A stretch of DNA of 64,000 bases from Cristatella mucedo (Eukaryota; Bryozoa; Phylactolaemata; Cristatellidae). The position numbers were made by a program, and so were the translations under genes. Within the stretch, counting starts at the first letter, position 1. Every line of letters begins with the position of its first letter. The notes under the pieces are model-generated. The model made no database searches. It was not told where the DNA came from and saw only the letters and a list, made by a program, of their open reading frames with translations. The stretch lies in NCBI GenBank assembly GCA_009760855.2, contig WPIO01000003.1, positions 10,196,501-10,260,500 on the forward strand. The letters run 5' to 3'. Shown piece after piece: positions 1-12,200 of this stretch.

Positions 1-1097
1 GGGCAGAGAGAAGAGAGACCTCACCGGGTTTTGAAAATAGACTCCCCCCACCAACAGAAGTTCGGACTGTATTTTCAAACTACTTCAAACATTGCCACCT
101 AGTGAGGAGAAAATCACATAAACAGCTTTATCTCCATATGCCTTATATTCGAATCAGACTTTTAAATGTTACCTAAAACGGTTGTCTTATCAACCTAAGT
201 AGAGTTTATGTTTTCTATCCAGCTCTAGCAGTTCGCCTAATCATAGGCCGAATTTTCAAAGGTGCTTCAGATTTCTATCAAGCTACTAGGCCATGGGACA
301 GGCCAAAAACAAACAAAATGCTGCAATCAGAAAGCCTGGCTAGCGCTTAGTTTTGCCATTTGACCATACATCGTAAAGATCATTGGCGATTGCCAAACAA
401 CTGGGTCGGAAGGAAGGACCAATTCACAAAGAACTTTCAAGCTAGCTAACTCCATAATCTCAGTTGTTCCACGAAACCTATCAGGCAGGGAAAGTGCGAC
501 AAGATAAGTCGAGCTTCTTGAGCACGACTAAACTGTAGATGACAAGCCACCTGTACTGACCTTTGCTGCAGCATATCAGTTGGGCATTACATAAGTAACG
601 CGCTAATATACACAAACGTTAGCCGAAGCATTAGCATAAATAAGGAAAAGGTACAGACTCGAACAGACAAGAAATCGATAATTTGCCTTATGACACGAAG
701 CTTTGCCTGCACAAAGATGCTGCAGATGCAATGATGCAGAGATGCCGAAATGCAGCGACAAATTAAAAGCTGGTGGTGTTCATACGGGACACAAAGAGGT
801 CACGGCAAGTGCACTGCACTTTGCCATATTACACTTCTGGGCAGTGCCTGCAGGTGCCAGTAGATGTTGGCACTAGCAGGGCCACTACTGCAAACGTTAC
901 ACATGGATTGGCACAAGTTAACAGGGGCAACATTACAATTATGCACCAGCACACTGCACGACAAATCAAGCATGCAGTGAAACAGCAAGCATCGTCTCCG
1001 GCTGACCATGGCCAACGATTGCTGTTTTGGGAAGGGGCAAGCACCAAGCATATACGAAGACTTGGAAGACTCTTGAGCAGCTGGAATCGGCACACAC
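1..1097. other. Unassigned stretch, probably PATJ intron
   Basis: This lies 3' of the last visible PATJ exon on the minus strand, so it is most likely intron leading to a PDZ3 exon beyond the window. I saw no PDZ-like peptide, no repeat family member and no RNA gene here. The open frames near 770-1160 are short and unlike known proteins, and part of one is the read-through of the neighbouring exon past its donor. Confidence 0.5.
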
Positions 1098-1463
1098 CTT
1101 GTAGCTAGCAGTGCTTGAGGCAGCCATTGCCACTTGAGCCGTTTCACTGAGCGTGGCAACGGTCACCCTCAGCAGCGGCACGGCAGCGGTGCCGCCCGAG
1201 CTGGCGTCCTGCATTTCCAGCTGCTGCTCGGGCTCAGGTGCATACAGAGCCTGAAGGTGGCTATCGATTTGGTCTGTCGGTACGATGACGGTGGATGGAT
1301 GCGACTCCTCAACGGCTGCCATGTCCTGCACTGGCCGTGCCACCACTAGGCGGACGTGGCTGCCTGCCTGCCGCAGCACGGCAGCCACCTGCTCCGACCC
1401 AAGGCCACGCACATTGACGCTGCCAATCTGGAGTAGATGATCGCCCGCTTGCAGCCGGCCATC
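1098..1463 (-). CDS. PATJ: PATJ/MPDZ-like scaffold, exon for second half of PDZ2 and linker
   Basis: Multi-PDZ scaffold of the Crumbs polarity complex at cell junctions; PDZ domains bind C-terminal peptides of partner proteins. Seen: the exon opens with [14 protein letters not shown] and continues through [12 protein letters not shown] (helix B) to VRLVVARP (last strand), the C-terminal half of a PDZ domain. About 75 residues of low-complexity linker rich in Gln, Ala and Ser follow. The acceptor is CTGCAG just before GAT at 1463. The donor is probably CAAG|GTGTGT at 1098/1097, giving 366 nt in phase 0. Known: DGRL followed by GDHxLxIG is typical of PATJ/MPDZ PDZ2. The donor is less certain than the acceptor because the frame stays open to 966. 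PDZ3 onward is outside the window. Confidence 0.85.
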
Positions 1464-1964
1464 CTGCAGACAAACGTAGCGTGCGGGCAATAACCTAACC
1501 CACGGATAGATAAAGAACAAATCGGCAATGCTGCGCAAAGCATTAACATCGACAGTGAAACATGAAAAGTAAGATCTGGCCGACCAACCAATGAAGCACG
1601 CAGGTGAATCGGCAAATCGGTGGTATTAGGCACAAGGGAAAATGTGCTGCTGCTGCTGCCATCGTGTGTGCAGAAGGAAGAAGAGTCCAAGGACGACAGA
1701 CATGCATGTGTGTCTGGCAACTGTCACTTCCTATTATCAACCATACAAGACACCGTGCGGCTTTGGCACGATGTCACAAACTGCCCTGTGGGAGGCTTTA
1801 AGGCCCCCTCCACATCAAGAAAAGGCTAGCTACTGATAGCAGGACGTAGCACCAAACACGTCCACTGGCTGTCAAGCCATGCTAGTGTGCAGCCAGTGTA
1901 TTACCTCACACCGCCCTCGTGGAAGTAAGCAGTTTTACGCCCGGAGAGCAGCCAAGTAACTCAC
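1464..1964 (-). other. Intron inside PDZ2
   Basis: A 501-bp intron that splits PDZ2 at ADR|DGR, between two phase 0 codon boundaries. The donor is GTGAGTTA and the acceptor is CTGCAG. PDZ1 is split at the homologous position by a far larger intron. I saw no repeat element in it. Confidence 0.8.
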
Positions 1965-2099
1965 CCGATCAGCCACACCTCCGGGAAGGACGGTCTTAAC
2001 CACTACACCGGTGCTCCTTCCTCCAATGATGCCAAAGCCTAGTCCACTGCCATCGTTGACCAGTTCGATTACCTGCAGCTGCGTCCACTCAGTGGTGAT
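1965..2099 (-). CDS. PATJ: PATJ/MPDZ-like scaffold, exon for first half of PDZ2
   Basis: Seen: 135 nt, 45 codons, phase 0 at both ends. It reads ITTEWTQLQVIELVNDGS, then GLGFGIIGG (the carboxylate-binding GLGF loop), then VVVKTVLPGGVADR. The acceptor is CCACATTTCAG before ATC at 2099; the donor is CGG|GTGAGTT at 1965/1964. Known: an NDGSGLGFG block followed by LPGGxADR is a signature of PATJ and MPDZ PDZ2. Joining this exon to 1463 restores an unbroken PDZ domain. The preceding exon (8876-9209) ends in phase 0, so no further exon is required between them. The sequence mixes PATJ-like and MPDZ-like residues, so it is best read as a pre-duplication homologue. Confidence 0.92.
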
Positions 2100-2844
2100 C
2101 TGAAATGTGGAGAACACATCACCACAAGCTGTGGCTCGAATCAGCCACAAAGACGTCTTGTCAAGTGAGACCTGCATGCTACGTCACTAGAAGTGTGAGT
2201 ACACTAACGAAAAAGACAGCAGAAAGAGCTTTCCGTCCAGAAACAGAATGCTTCATGACTACATCCAAGTTAATGCTTCGGTTTTTCTTTTAAGGCTATC
2301 TATCTCATTATTACCTTATCTCCTTAGCTATGCTCTGGCAGCATCTTGGTAGGGTTAGTGAAGTTGCACGATCAGCCTATCAGGACCAGACCGGACTTCA
2401 GACCCTACTAAGTGGCAAAAAAAGCAGGATGCACCCTAAGGCCGAGCAATCTGGTCGAGGACTGGCCAGAAATCGTCTGACAACTCACGAGCAGAACGGT
2501 TGCTTGCTTGAACATGCAGCTCGGGTACGCTGCCGAGTGGGTGGGGCACCAAGGAACGACTTTTCCATTTTAGCTGGTTTCCTAGTCTAGCAGATCAGCC
2601 GGTCATATCACCAGCTCCGTGGTCACTGGCAGCAAGTGGGCAAGATAGACAGGCCTTCCAGAGAGAAACAGCTGGCCAGCAGGCTTGCTATGCTATCGGC
2701 CTGCCCCTTCTTCAAACTTAATCGCTGTCTCCTTAATCTAGGGTGCCTCTCCCAACCATTATGCTTACTTCAACTAGATACTTACGATTTTCACAAGTGC
2801 ATATTTAAAGTAGTGCAAATACATGCATACTTACATCTGCACAT

Positions 2845-3010
2845 AAAAAAATAACGGTTGGCCGATTCTACAGCCTCATTTAAGCTGGGGTAAAAGAACC
2901 TTACCGGTTATCACCAATGCTTGCAGTGGGCAATAACGGATCACTCACTGCAGGACTCGAACCAATGACCTGGATCGTGAAGAGCAAGCACTTTACCTGT
3001 GGGCTAAGAC
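2845..3010 (-). repeat. SINE-A copy
   Basis: tRNA-derived SINE, family A, read on the minus strand. The B-box region appears on the plus strand as GGACTCGAACC. The element's 3' end on its own strand is an oligo(T) run (plus strand AAAAAAA at about 2845). It is diverged from the younger copies at 43.5 and 60.0 kb. Confidence 0.7.
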
Positions 3011-3324
3011 CCAAGAGAATCGTCACCCAACAAGCACATAACTACGTAAACCCTAAACTGTGAAACTCTGCTTCAGCTCTCAACACGGCTCCGGAATGGC
3101 CCAATCTTAGGTAAATGTAGTCGGGTGACTCACAAGAACTGAAACATATCTAAAATGCCAACTGATAAAAGGGAGACGTTAACTTGAGCAACAGAAGCTT
3201 AAAACTCACAGCCCAGAAGCTTTGAAAAAAACTATTACACTTTACGATACCTTTGTGCCGATTTGACATTGACTGCTAAAAACTGAAAGGTTCAACCAGG
3301 AGACTTCCCGTCAGACCAGTGGGC

Positions 3325-3530
3325 ACATAATAATATTATAATAATATTGCACTTGATAAAGCGCCCTCAGAGAACTTAATCTCTTTCTAGGCGCTTTACA
3401 TTTGCTGCAAAGTGATACGCAATAGAATAGTAAGTAAAATCATGCTTGAAAAACAAACAAAATGAATAACATGGTTAGGGCTTACATGCACATCACCCAC
3501 CAAATTGTGGAGGTTGACGATGATTCATTT
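3325..3530 (-). mobile_element. LINE 3' tail
   Basis: 3' end of a CR1/L2-type LINE on the minus strand. It starts at an ATT/AAT-rich terminal run, followed by the family's conserved tail (plus strand: AAAGCGCCCTCAGAGAACTT, then CTAGGCGCTTTACATTTGC). The same tail recurs at 41.2, 46.6 and 63.7 kb. Confidence 0.7.
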
Positions 3531-4504
3531 CCTAGTATTCGGAAAGACCCTAGGCAAAGCAGTCCGTTGACAAGGCGCAGTGAAGTGCAGTTAGGACTCT
3601 GTATGGCTTACTGCAAAGCAAGTGATGTGTACTAATTAGATTGGCTACTCCACTGGCAGCCGGTGGGGATAAAGTTGCCATTCCTACCAGTGCTCCCAGC
3701 CAAAGAAACTAAGCCGGAGTAATGAGTTGATTACTTCTCAGCACTTTTGAGGATAGGTAGGCCTACTTAGGTTGTTGCCGAGGGAGTCAAGGAAGATCTA
3801 TCTAGGCAGGGGTGCAGTGTGCCACAAGTAAATGCCTGTTATAGCATATTTCACAGGCACGGTCATTACAGGAAAAATAGACCCCAGTCGGTGATTAAGC
3901 AAAGGCAACAAGATTAACCTTGATGTCGACAGAGTGCCTCGATGTCGAAGTGCCTCACACGACAGACTGGCCCCCCTCCCCTCGGAGGGGGGAGGGCTGC
4001 ATTGTCCAGTTGAACTCTTGGCAATTATAGCTATCTTCTTACCAGCAAGCATATCTGTATCATTCAATATAGCTGGACATCCTGAATTATGACGATTGAG
4101 TTCAGCTCGTAACGTCAGATATGGTAGCTAAAAGCATTGCTGTTTCAATACTTTGTCAGTGATCTGTCGGTCTGCTTCCTATCCTGTACAGAAGTGGCAC
4201 ACGTGCTATGCAATACAAGACTCGTTAGCCGTGCTGTACAGGGTGTGAGGTCTTGCATCAAAACAATCTTTGTATCTGTGGTGAAGACGTGAGTTATAGA
4301 GCCACTCCGTGCGTTTATAACAGTGTTCACAGAAGCAGCATATTTTATCAAGGACGAGATAGAAGATCGATCCACGATCATATGAGAAGCAAGTGACGCC
4401 GATGTCAGAGTACAAGGTGCACATCAAAAGGTGGCACTGGATTCGAAAAGCTCACACCTAAGCGTGTCCTATTCGCCTTGCACTGGTAGCAGACAAAACA
4501 ACTG

Positions 4505-4650
4505 CAGCTACACTTGTCTGTCGCAAACGATGCAACTACCATTATTACTCCACTTCTCGCCGACTGGCACTGGCTCCCCATCAAGGAGCATGTGGACTAC
4601 AAAATTCAGTCATGCTTTCTTAGGCCCCTTTATTCGTTTGCCATAAAATC
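4505..4650 (+). mobile_element. LINE reverse-transcriptase C-terminal fragment
   Basis: The plus strand translates to a broken version of the ITPLL...HWLPIKEHVDYKI block found just after the reverse transcriptase core in CR1/L2 LINEs. It abuts the 3' end of an oppositely oriented LINE at about 4655. Confidence 0.6.
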
Positions 4651-4654
4651 TAAT

Positions 4655-5860
4655 GTGGTGTATCTATGTATGTAACTCCACAAAGCCGAGAGGTCTAAGT
4701 GGGTGCTACGAAGGAAAGTCTTCTATAGTAAGGTCAAGTTACTGGGCAGTGATAGGCCTTGAGGAAAGGAGCTTGCTCTTCACGATCGAGGTAGTGGGCT
4801 CGAAATTTGGGCTCGGCAGTTGGGCGATCCTTAATTGCCAACTGCAAGTGGTGGTGATAGCCGATAAGGCTCTTCTGCTGCTATTACAAGTTCGGTGGGA
4901 ATAAGGTATCCAATAGACTTCATATTTTGGAAGAAAGTGAAAGTGAGATGCATAGTTGAGTCAGGAGAACAGTCAAGAAAGTGAGTAACCTGAAGTAGCA
5001 GTGCATGGTGGCTGGAAAGAATCTGTAACAAGTCGACAGCAGGTGAGTGGATGTCTTCGTGTAAGAATAGAATTATGGAAGTGAATTCTAAGGGTCTTGG
5101 ACCTTCAGAGCAAAAGCTTCTGTTGCCAATAGCCTTTAAGCATAGGAATGGAACAGCTAATTTATTGTCAGTAGAGGACCTGAGGGCGCGAGGAGGCTCA
5201 AACTGGTTCAGCAAGGAGACAAGCCATGGCGGGCCTTGAGGGTCGGAATACAATTTTGCAGTGTATCTGTTGATCGACTGGGAGCCATCACAACTATTTC
5301 AGCAAGGGAGATACGTTGTTTAAGATCTTGGATTCACTGATCAACCACGCAGTCATATTCATCCCCAGCTTCAGAGGCTTAATAGTTGTTTGGTAGCTCA
5401 ACCACTAGAGAATTACATTAGTCCTGCTTAGACAGGACTAGGGAGGTAGTAAGATCAGATCATCAGCCAGACACCCTGGCAGAGAGTGCCCTATATTGGA
5501 CAGGCTTAGAAGGTGGTGGCTAGCTGTGGAATCTGATCTTCTTAGCTAAAGTTTTAAGCATTAGGCAGCTATCAATGAGAAACTTAAATTCCGAGCCTAC
5601 ACAACAGCATCACGAATTAGAAGAGTAAGTCTCTTAGTCCAGTCGGGCACTGGGGTGGCCTATGAGAAGAAGCTTGGTCTTATCATCGTTTAGTTCAAGT
5701 AAATTGGTCGATAGGAAGGATCGATTGTCTGTAAGACAAGTATTCAGTTTATCAGTCACTGCAGGAGATTCTGATGGTTCAAATGACAAGTACAAGTGGG
5801 TATCGTCGGCACAGTAGTGATAGCCTCTATTTATCACAGCACTTAATGGGTCCATGTGAT
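4655..5860 (-). mobile_element. LINE fragment with 3' end and YADD box
   Basis: Minus-strand LINE of a second subfamily whose 3' end reads GGAGTTACA on its own strand. It runs from the 3' end (about 4655) through the post-RT region to the RT catalytic box near 5790-5850, where YCADDTHLYLSF and LLELNDDKTKLLLIG are legible. It is interrupted by a SINE-A at 4765-4897. The part from 5581 rightward belongs to the large inverted repeat. The frame is broken, so it is not coding. Confidence 0.7.
4765..4897 (+). repeat. SINE-A copy inside a LINE
   Basis: Plus-strand SINE-A with the body motif CTGCAAGTGGTGGTGATAGC and a decayed B box (GGGCTCGAAATTTG). It lies within the minus-strand LINE at 4655-5860, so it inserted later than that LINE. 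Confidence 0.6.
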
Positions 5861-7186
5861 ACTGTACTTTATGTACTTATTCACCCCGACACTGTGCATG
5901 CTGCTACTAAACATATTTGCATGCTGACCTTGTGCATGTCACCTCTAACCATTGTATGCTTGTTGTCATTGAGCATGCTACCACTGACCATTCGACCATG
6001 CTTTCCTTGCAGCCAATGTAAAGTGCCAAATGATTTGATATTATTATTATTATTATAGCTGATACCATCACTTTTCACATTAGCCCGAATCACTTTTCCA
6101 AGAGGCTCGGTATAAATGGAGAACAGCTATGTTGAGTAACGTAATGTATATCCATCTGTAACTCCACAGAGCCAAAGCGACTATGCTGGTGTTACGCAGG
6201 AGAGTTTGTATGGCTCACTCAAAGCCCAAGCGGCGTTATGTGCGAGTTCATTGGCCCACAGACATCTGCTAAAGAAATAAAGGGAAACTGAGAATCGTGG
6301 CTGAGTCAGGAGAGCAGCTGAAGCAGTGAGTAGCATGAACATAGCAGCATGGTATAGCTGGAAAGGATGTGCCATGGTCGGCAGCAGAAGAGCAGCTGTG
6401 GTTGCATAAGAATCGTGGAAGTTAATTCCACGGTCTAGAACCTGCAGAGCTAAAGCTTCTGCCACCAATGGTCTTTAAGTGGAGGAATGGAATAGCTAAT
6501 GTATTGTCCCTACAGGACCTAAGGGCACGAGAAGGGTGAAACTAGGTGCTTCAGTTCAGCTAGGTATGAAGGAGCCAAACCGAGGCAGGCCTTATGGGTG
6601 ACTGTAAGAACTTTGCTCTGTATCTGTTGATCAACCGGCAGCCATCCTAGCTCTTTCAGCAAAGGAGACAGATGTTAAAACCTCTGGACTTTGTTAACTA
6701 GCCTTACCGCCATATTCATCGCCAGCTGCAGTGGCCTAGTGGCTTTTTCGGTAGCCTAGCCAATAGGGAATGACAATAATCTAGCCGAGACAGAATTGAG
6801 GAGCTAGTTCGATTCTCTGCAAGCCACCGTGGAAGACTGTTGTAGATAGGGATCGGATGTGATGGCTAGCTGTAGAAGCAGTCTTCTTAACAAAGCTTTT
6901 AAAATGTATGCAGCTGTCGAAGACAACACCTAAATTCCGAGCACATGGTGATGGTCGCACAAAGGTATCACTTATTAGAAGAGCAAAGCCTTCTAATACA
7001 GCCACATGCATGGGGTGTCCTATGAGCAACAGTTCCATCTTATCGCTGCTTTGTTTAAGGAAACGATCGGACATCCAGGATCGAATGTCTGCAAGGCAAG
7101 CATTCAGTTTATCGGTTGCTTCAGAAAATTCCAACGGTTTAAATGACAATTCAAATTACGGTTTAAAATACAGCTGAGTAGTGTTA
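5581..7186. repeat. Left arm of large inverted repeat
   Basis: About 1.6 kb that reappears as the reverse complement at 24355-25954 with only a few differences. Four predicted peptides from this arm recur in the other arm: two are identical and two differ by one or two residues. The arm is a composite: LINE RT fragment, oppositely oriented LINE tail, then a second LINE fragment. Its left limit is AACTT at 5581. At its right limit identity falls from near-perfect to roughly 80 percent. It lies in the PATJ intron after PDZ1. Confidence 0.9.
5825..6057 (+). mobile_element. LINE 3' tail nested in opposite-strand LINE
   Basis: Plus-strand LINE 3' tail ending in a short run of ATT triplets (6038-6057), preceded by the family motif GTGCATGTCACCTCTAACC. 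It lies between two minus-strand LINE fragments. The same nesting is present in the other inverted-repeat arm, so it predates the duplication. Confidence 0.65.
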
Positions 7187-7760
7187 GCATCTAACTGAAA
7201 ACCTACCCCATGGGCTAGGGACTAAGAAGAGAACCTGGTGACACACCACGGGTGATTGGTCTGTTTGACGAGACTCGACCATCACATAACATGGATTGGA
7301 TACGATCACATGACTACAATTCGAATCAAGCCAGAGCCTCGTCCATCAGGCTTATCATTGTTCTCAATCGTTCGAGTGACCAATGGTGTCAGAGGAGTGG
7401 TATCGCTTGAACTCCGACTTTTTCCAACAGTTCATTCGTGTCAAGCGGTTGAACAATCTGCTAAGTGATCATCTTTTCGATAATTAAGACAAAAACAGAA
7501 GAATTGAGACTGAGCAACAGTTTGATAGAACCTCAAAATGCAATCCAGGCTTTTCAAGTATTGGCTAAATGCTGGCCGATTTAAAAGACTTTAGAACAAC
7601 CCCTTTATCAAGAGAAGCATTTAAAATCAGAGTTATGGCTGGACTAAGATTGTCTGCCATTGAAGACCAAAGAGGGAATGGTATAGAGCCTTGAGGTGAT
7701 GAGCTCTTTTTACTGGACTGAATTACTCCTACTGGTTTACTCCTACTATAATTATTATTA
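6090..7760 (-). mobile_element. LINE fragment from 3' end to early RT domain
   Basis: CR1/L2-type LINE on the minus strand. The 3' end lies near 6128 and the post-RT region at 6180-6700. An RT thumb-like stretch with ARNLGVVFDS is at 6800-7150. Diverged sequence then reaches an RT N-terminal block near 7565-7740 (SPAITLILNASL, then GVVLKSFKSAS). Several frameshifts and stops make it a relic. Confidence 0.7.
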
Positions 7761-7904
7761 CTCCTACTCCTCTGGCATGTCTCAAGTTTCTTCTTCAGAC
7801 ATTGCATCGTACAGCCAGTTCTTCATGATTAAAGTCGTTTAGATGTACCTTTAACCAACCTCGAATGATGACATCCTCTGACTTGGCGCCATGACATCCC
7901 CTAA

Positions 7905-8046
7905 CTTGACCCAGAAGTAAGGTGCCGGCCATTAATGACCAAGGTCGTTGGCTAGAGCCTTGAAGCATATGTGAAGTGCTTGGATAGAGATTAAGTTCTC
8001 TTAGGGTGCAACACAAATGAATCATATCATTCTTATATTATTATTT
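7905..8046 (+). repeat. SINE-B copy
   Basis: Plus-strand SINE-B. It has an A-box-like TTGACCCAGAAGTAAGG and a decayed B box (GGCTAGAGCC). The LINE-like tail GAAGTGCTTGGATAGAGATT is followed by GTTCTCTTAGGGTGCAACAC and an ATT-rich end. Confidence 0.65.
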
Positions 8047-8875
8047 GACGTATTGAAAGAAAAAGTACCAAAAAGCATCCCTCCTTCATCAGCATTTGCT
8101 CCATACCAATAAATTGTCCTTTGTTAGCTGACTACTGCTGAAATTGTGCTTATTTTCACTAACCAGTCGACATGTTCACTGTTCAGGATACGTAGAGTGC
8201 CGAGACAGGTATATTTATTCTCTAATGGCATTGGTGCAATACAGATGGTTAATTCTTATCATTATTACTAATAAACAAAGATGGGGAGTGTCATGGACTC
8301 GGAGATCATGCATTCGAGATTTTCTGACCAGAGGATTTGTTTTACTCACAATGTTTCAAGCAAACCGGAAAGGGCACAAGCTAGAAGGTGCCCATACAGT
8401 GCCACCGCCCGGCCTTAGAAAGCATTGTAAGGCAGCTATGGAGGATCTTCTTGGTGACTAGCCAAAAAAATTGGATTATTTGCTGTTAATGCATGCAAGA
8501 CATGCTGCAGAGAAGCAAAGTAAGAAGAAACTTGGTTAAGAGAGTTAAGTACTTGAAAACTGCTTACGACAAGCTAGTTAACTTTAAAGTTCGATACGTT
8601 GACCAGGCAACTTGACCGAGTTAAAGAGGTGCTAAATGTAACTGTTTGAGTGTAGAACACTTAAAAATAAACTCGGAAACTCAAGACGAGTAGGAAAGCG
8701 AAGGCCATATTGCAAACAGATTCGAGCTTCAGCTGTGCAACATTCGGAAAAAAGTATCAAGAAATACTACACACACAAGTCTTTATCTTCCAGCTGCTCA
8801 CCAGCAGGTAGAGGACTCCCGATCGGTGCTGGTGAGGGAGTAGCAGACGGAGGTTGGGAGCAGGAGAGAACTTAC

Positions 8876-9209
8876 CATGTCGCTGGTGCTCTCGCTGGCG
8901 GCTTGGCCTGGCAGAATACCACTGATGAGGCTGCTGCCGCCTCCAGCGGTCGAGCCGAGGCCGACAGTGGCGTGGTCACCAAAGCTTGCAGATACCAATG
9001 ACGGCACCGACAGGAAAGCACTAGATGGAGTGAGCCGGTTGCTGCTGCTGCTGCCACTACTGATAGAGATCGGTCCGTGTGCCACCACCAGTTCGACGAG
9101 GCCCTTGGACTGCTGCAAGGCAGACACGGCCTGCCGCTGCGAGACCTTGTCGTCGAGCAAGAGGCCGTCAATGGACAGCAGCTGGTCACCTTCCTGCAGC
9201 CGACCGTCC
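8876..9209 (-). CDS. PATJ: PATJ/MPDZ-like scaffold, exon for second half of PDZ1
   Basis: Seen: 334 nt. It opens with one base that completes a Gln codon, then DGRLQEGDQLLSIDG, QRQAVSALQQS (helix B) and VELVVAHGP (last strand): the C-terminal half of PDZ1. A linker of about 65 residues rich in Ser and Gly follows. The acceptor is GCTTGCAG before 9209; the donor is ATG|GTAAGT at 8876/8875, an optimal site. The split codon CA|G matches the end of the exon at 21406, giving AAQDGRL, and the exon ends in phase 0, matching the PDZ2 exon at 2099. Intron 5' of it is 12.2 kb. This exon and its partner at 21.4-21.8 kb are bracketed by the inverted-repeat arms. Confidence 0.9.
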
Positions 9210-12200
9210 CTGCAAGCAGCAACCGATTCCTGCTGCAAAAATGCTACTGATGCCACCTGCCACGGCCTTTCTGCTGCCTGCTAAAGCTGTGTTGCTATAG
9301 CACACTGCAGCAGTTGCTGCTCACGGCAGCTAGCCGAGACAGCTGCTACATAGTGAACATATTCCACCCAGAGGGCACTGCAAGGAGATGGCAATGTGAG
9401 TGAGGAAGAAAGAGCCAAGAGAAGGCAGTAGAGAAGGGCGCCGGCTTAATTAGCTGCAAAAAACACATCAGGGCGCCGGTCGAAGCAAGCTGGCCAGCCA
9501 GCTCGGGCAGAAACTCAATACTCAACACCACCCTGATAGACACCAACGTTTGGAATGAGTCTCCCCCACCACCTCAGAGAAGCTCGGGTTGCTGTTTGGT
9601 CTGCCATGTGTCCACGCCCGTGCAAAGGAGAAGCCAAAGTTCGGCATGCAACAAGACCAAGTACTCACACCCGGGCCAGCGGGGTGGGGGCTGCCCATAG
9701 GTTCGGGTGGGGTTGGAGGCAGCCTGAGCACGAGGAGCAGAAGAAAAGGCACTCGACAATGCTGGACAGCTGCAGCTGGCATCACCTTCACTACATGCAC
9801 GACATGCTGGTCTAATAGAGCCTATTAGGACTTGCAACTGCCATTAACTAGTGTGCCTAGCCGGGCAAAAAGCCCAGCAGCCCCTCGACAAGTTAGCACT
9901 CGGCGACCAGGGGTCAACTGCTGCTGAAGTTGCTGCCACACTGCCAAGTGCTGCCACAGCTGGTGTGGCTGTTCTGCTGTCGTGAGCATGTTCGAGGTCC
10001 TTCAGAAAGAAACCTTAAAACCATTGGGTCCAACCGTGACCATTAGATGGCAAATCAATTGGGTACACAAAGCTTACGACAGTCAGCTTTGTTCACCTGC
10101 CCTTGGAAGGACCGAACGGTTGGGCTAGCCAGCCATGGCAGCCATACATCGAAGCTTCACAAGGACGTGCCCTTGCTGGCTTTTCGTTCTCCCGTGTAGC
10201 TCAGCACGCTTCCCTACCCCCTACAGTACCTGAGGCAAAGGTAAGCAGCTGGAAGCTGTCTCGAATGGTATGCAAGAACAGGTCTGCCACTAATCTAGCA
10301 GTCCCCTCTCGCCCAGCTGCTGCTTGGCACTAGCAGAAAGATTGCCTTGGCCGACGACAACTGCTCTGTTAATGCATGGTCGGTTCCAGCTTTGCTGCTG
10401 CACAAATTAAGTTTGCTTGATCCACTGCCTCCTGTCCACTCTTAATGGCTCACCTTACCCCCCCCCCCCACTCCCCATGTTGACTCGGACTGCACTGCAT
10501 CACCCCTACTGCACCGTCATAGGCTAGATCATAAGCTCCATGGCGAAGCATGACGGGGATAGGAAAGGATGGTTCAAATAAACATAGCAATGACATGAAG
10601 GATCAACTGCAAGCACTCCGACCATGGCTAGCAGCTGCCTAGCCTAGCAAACTCTTTCTAATAGGCCCTGTTGAAGCTTGGTCGAGCGTTGATACTATAC
10701 TCTTACTCCTCCCGGTTATGCTACGATGCCAGAAACAGCAGCAGCCACAGCTGCTTGCAGTGACAAGGGCAGGACCCACGCACCACAAGGCCATCTTCTC
10801 CACCCAGTTAGCTCCTGCCTCTTTCGCCTCTCCGGGCCCCCCCCCAAACGAACGCAGCCAGACTGGCAATGTCGACCTAGCCTTGCTCACCTGCTTGAGC
10901 AGAGTGCTCTCCCCCTGCGCAGCCGATGCCTCAACTCGTGCCGTTGAAAACAGGAGCTAGATAGCAGCTTTAGTAGCCTCACAGTCCGTGGCGGAGGACG
11001 AGTGCTATTGCAAGCCTCGGATAAGCAGATACGCTGCTGCAAATGACTGGAGTATTACTATCGGTCGTAGAATGCGGATGTCAGCCGTTGGAGTGCAGAG
11101 GATTGCTGGGGCTAAGCCGAACCGGCCGATGTCGCCATCGACTCCGCTGCTGTTGCTGCTGCTGTTGCAGCTGCATGGCTCCGACTAGGCTGAGTCTGTT
11201 GATGCTGACTGAGGCCGGGTGTCAGATGCTCGGTGACTCGGCTGCCAGTGAAGTGACATCGGCTACAGCCAGCGGAGGCACCGGCACCAACATCCCACTG
11301 CTACAGCACACACCCATGCCAGTGAGCGCCACACCGGCACATGCAGCCAGTGCCTTTTGTTGCCAGATCCCTTGCGTCCAATCAATATCCATTGGCCGTG
11401 TCAATACAAGCACAGTGCTCCCACGGCATCTGCCCCTTACGGCCCCAGCCTCCAGCCAACCAGTGGCCTCTGGCATTCCTTACTGCAAGCCAAGAGATAG
11501 CAGCAGGCTTCTCCTCTAACAGGCAGAGCCCTGCGGCTAAACAAATGCCAGAACAATTAGCCCCAGCTTTGCAGACCGGTCAAGCAGCAGAAGCCGACGT
11601 ATTCGACCCAGTCGCTCTAGAGTCAATGGAAGAAATGTCAAGTACGACAGTTCGCCTAGCCCAGCCAAATTGGTTGGGAAAGACACAAGAGCCCTATTCT
11701 AAAATTGCTCGGAGTATGTTGGCAAACCTCGGTGCTTCACAGCCAAAACCAGCCATAGCCACAAGCCAGGTCAGCTTCGAGTGTTGCTACCTAACCCCCT
11801 CTCCATCAATGGCAACCAGTGATCAACCCATCTCGGCAATCGTGATCGGCTGACCTCGTGAACATGTATCAGCAAAGACACATCCTGCCAACCTTGACCG
11901 ACTCATCATCACGACAGCAATAAAAAACCACAGATCGTGAGTTGACTCGAAGCTACACGAAGCAAAGCGTGGTAACGTTCGTGTTGATGGAACAATAAGC
12001 AAGCATAAAGATGCTAATGATGGCAGAGTCACACCTATGCTCACAGAGAGACACAGCTAAGCTGGGTGCTATAAAAGTTCCCAAACAAAGGCAAAAGGAA
12101 GGCAACCGGCACATACAGCACAACAAAGCATCCGTAAAACATGGAGGTTTAATGATACTACCAATTTCAAATGCACGAGGAGGCAGTAAGCAGTAATAGC

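Larger units (their letters stand above)
2100..8875 (-). other. PATJ intron between PDZ1 and PDZ2 exons
   Basis: A 6.8-kb intron made largely of transposon relics: SINE-A copies near 2.9 and 4.8 kb, a LINE tail near 3.4 kb, plus-strand LINE debris near 4.5 kb, long minus-strand LINE fragments from 4.65 to 7.76 kb and a SINE-B near 8.0 kb. It contains the left arm of the large inverted repeat (5581-7186). The 2100-2840, 3640-4500 and 8050-8870 stretches show nothing I recognise. Confidence 0.7.

Noticed and set aside
11043-11853. Plus-strand open frames of 158 and 170 codons in the large PATJ intron
   Set aside because: Composition reflects CTG/CAG triplets; no domain, no splice context.
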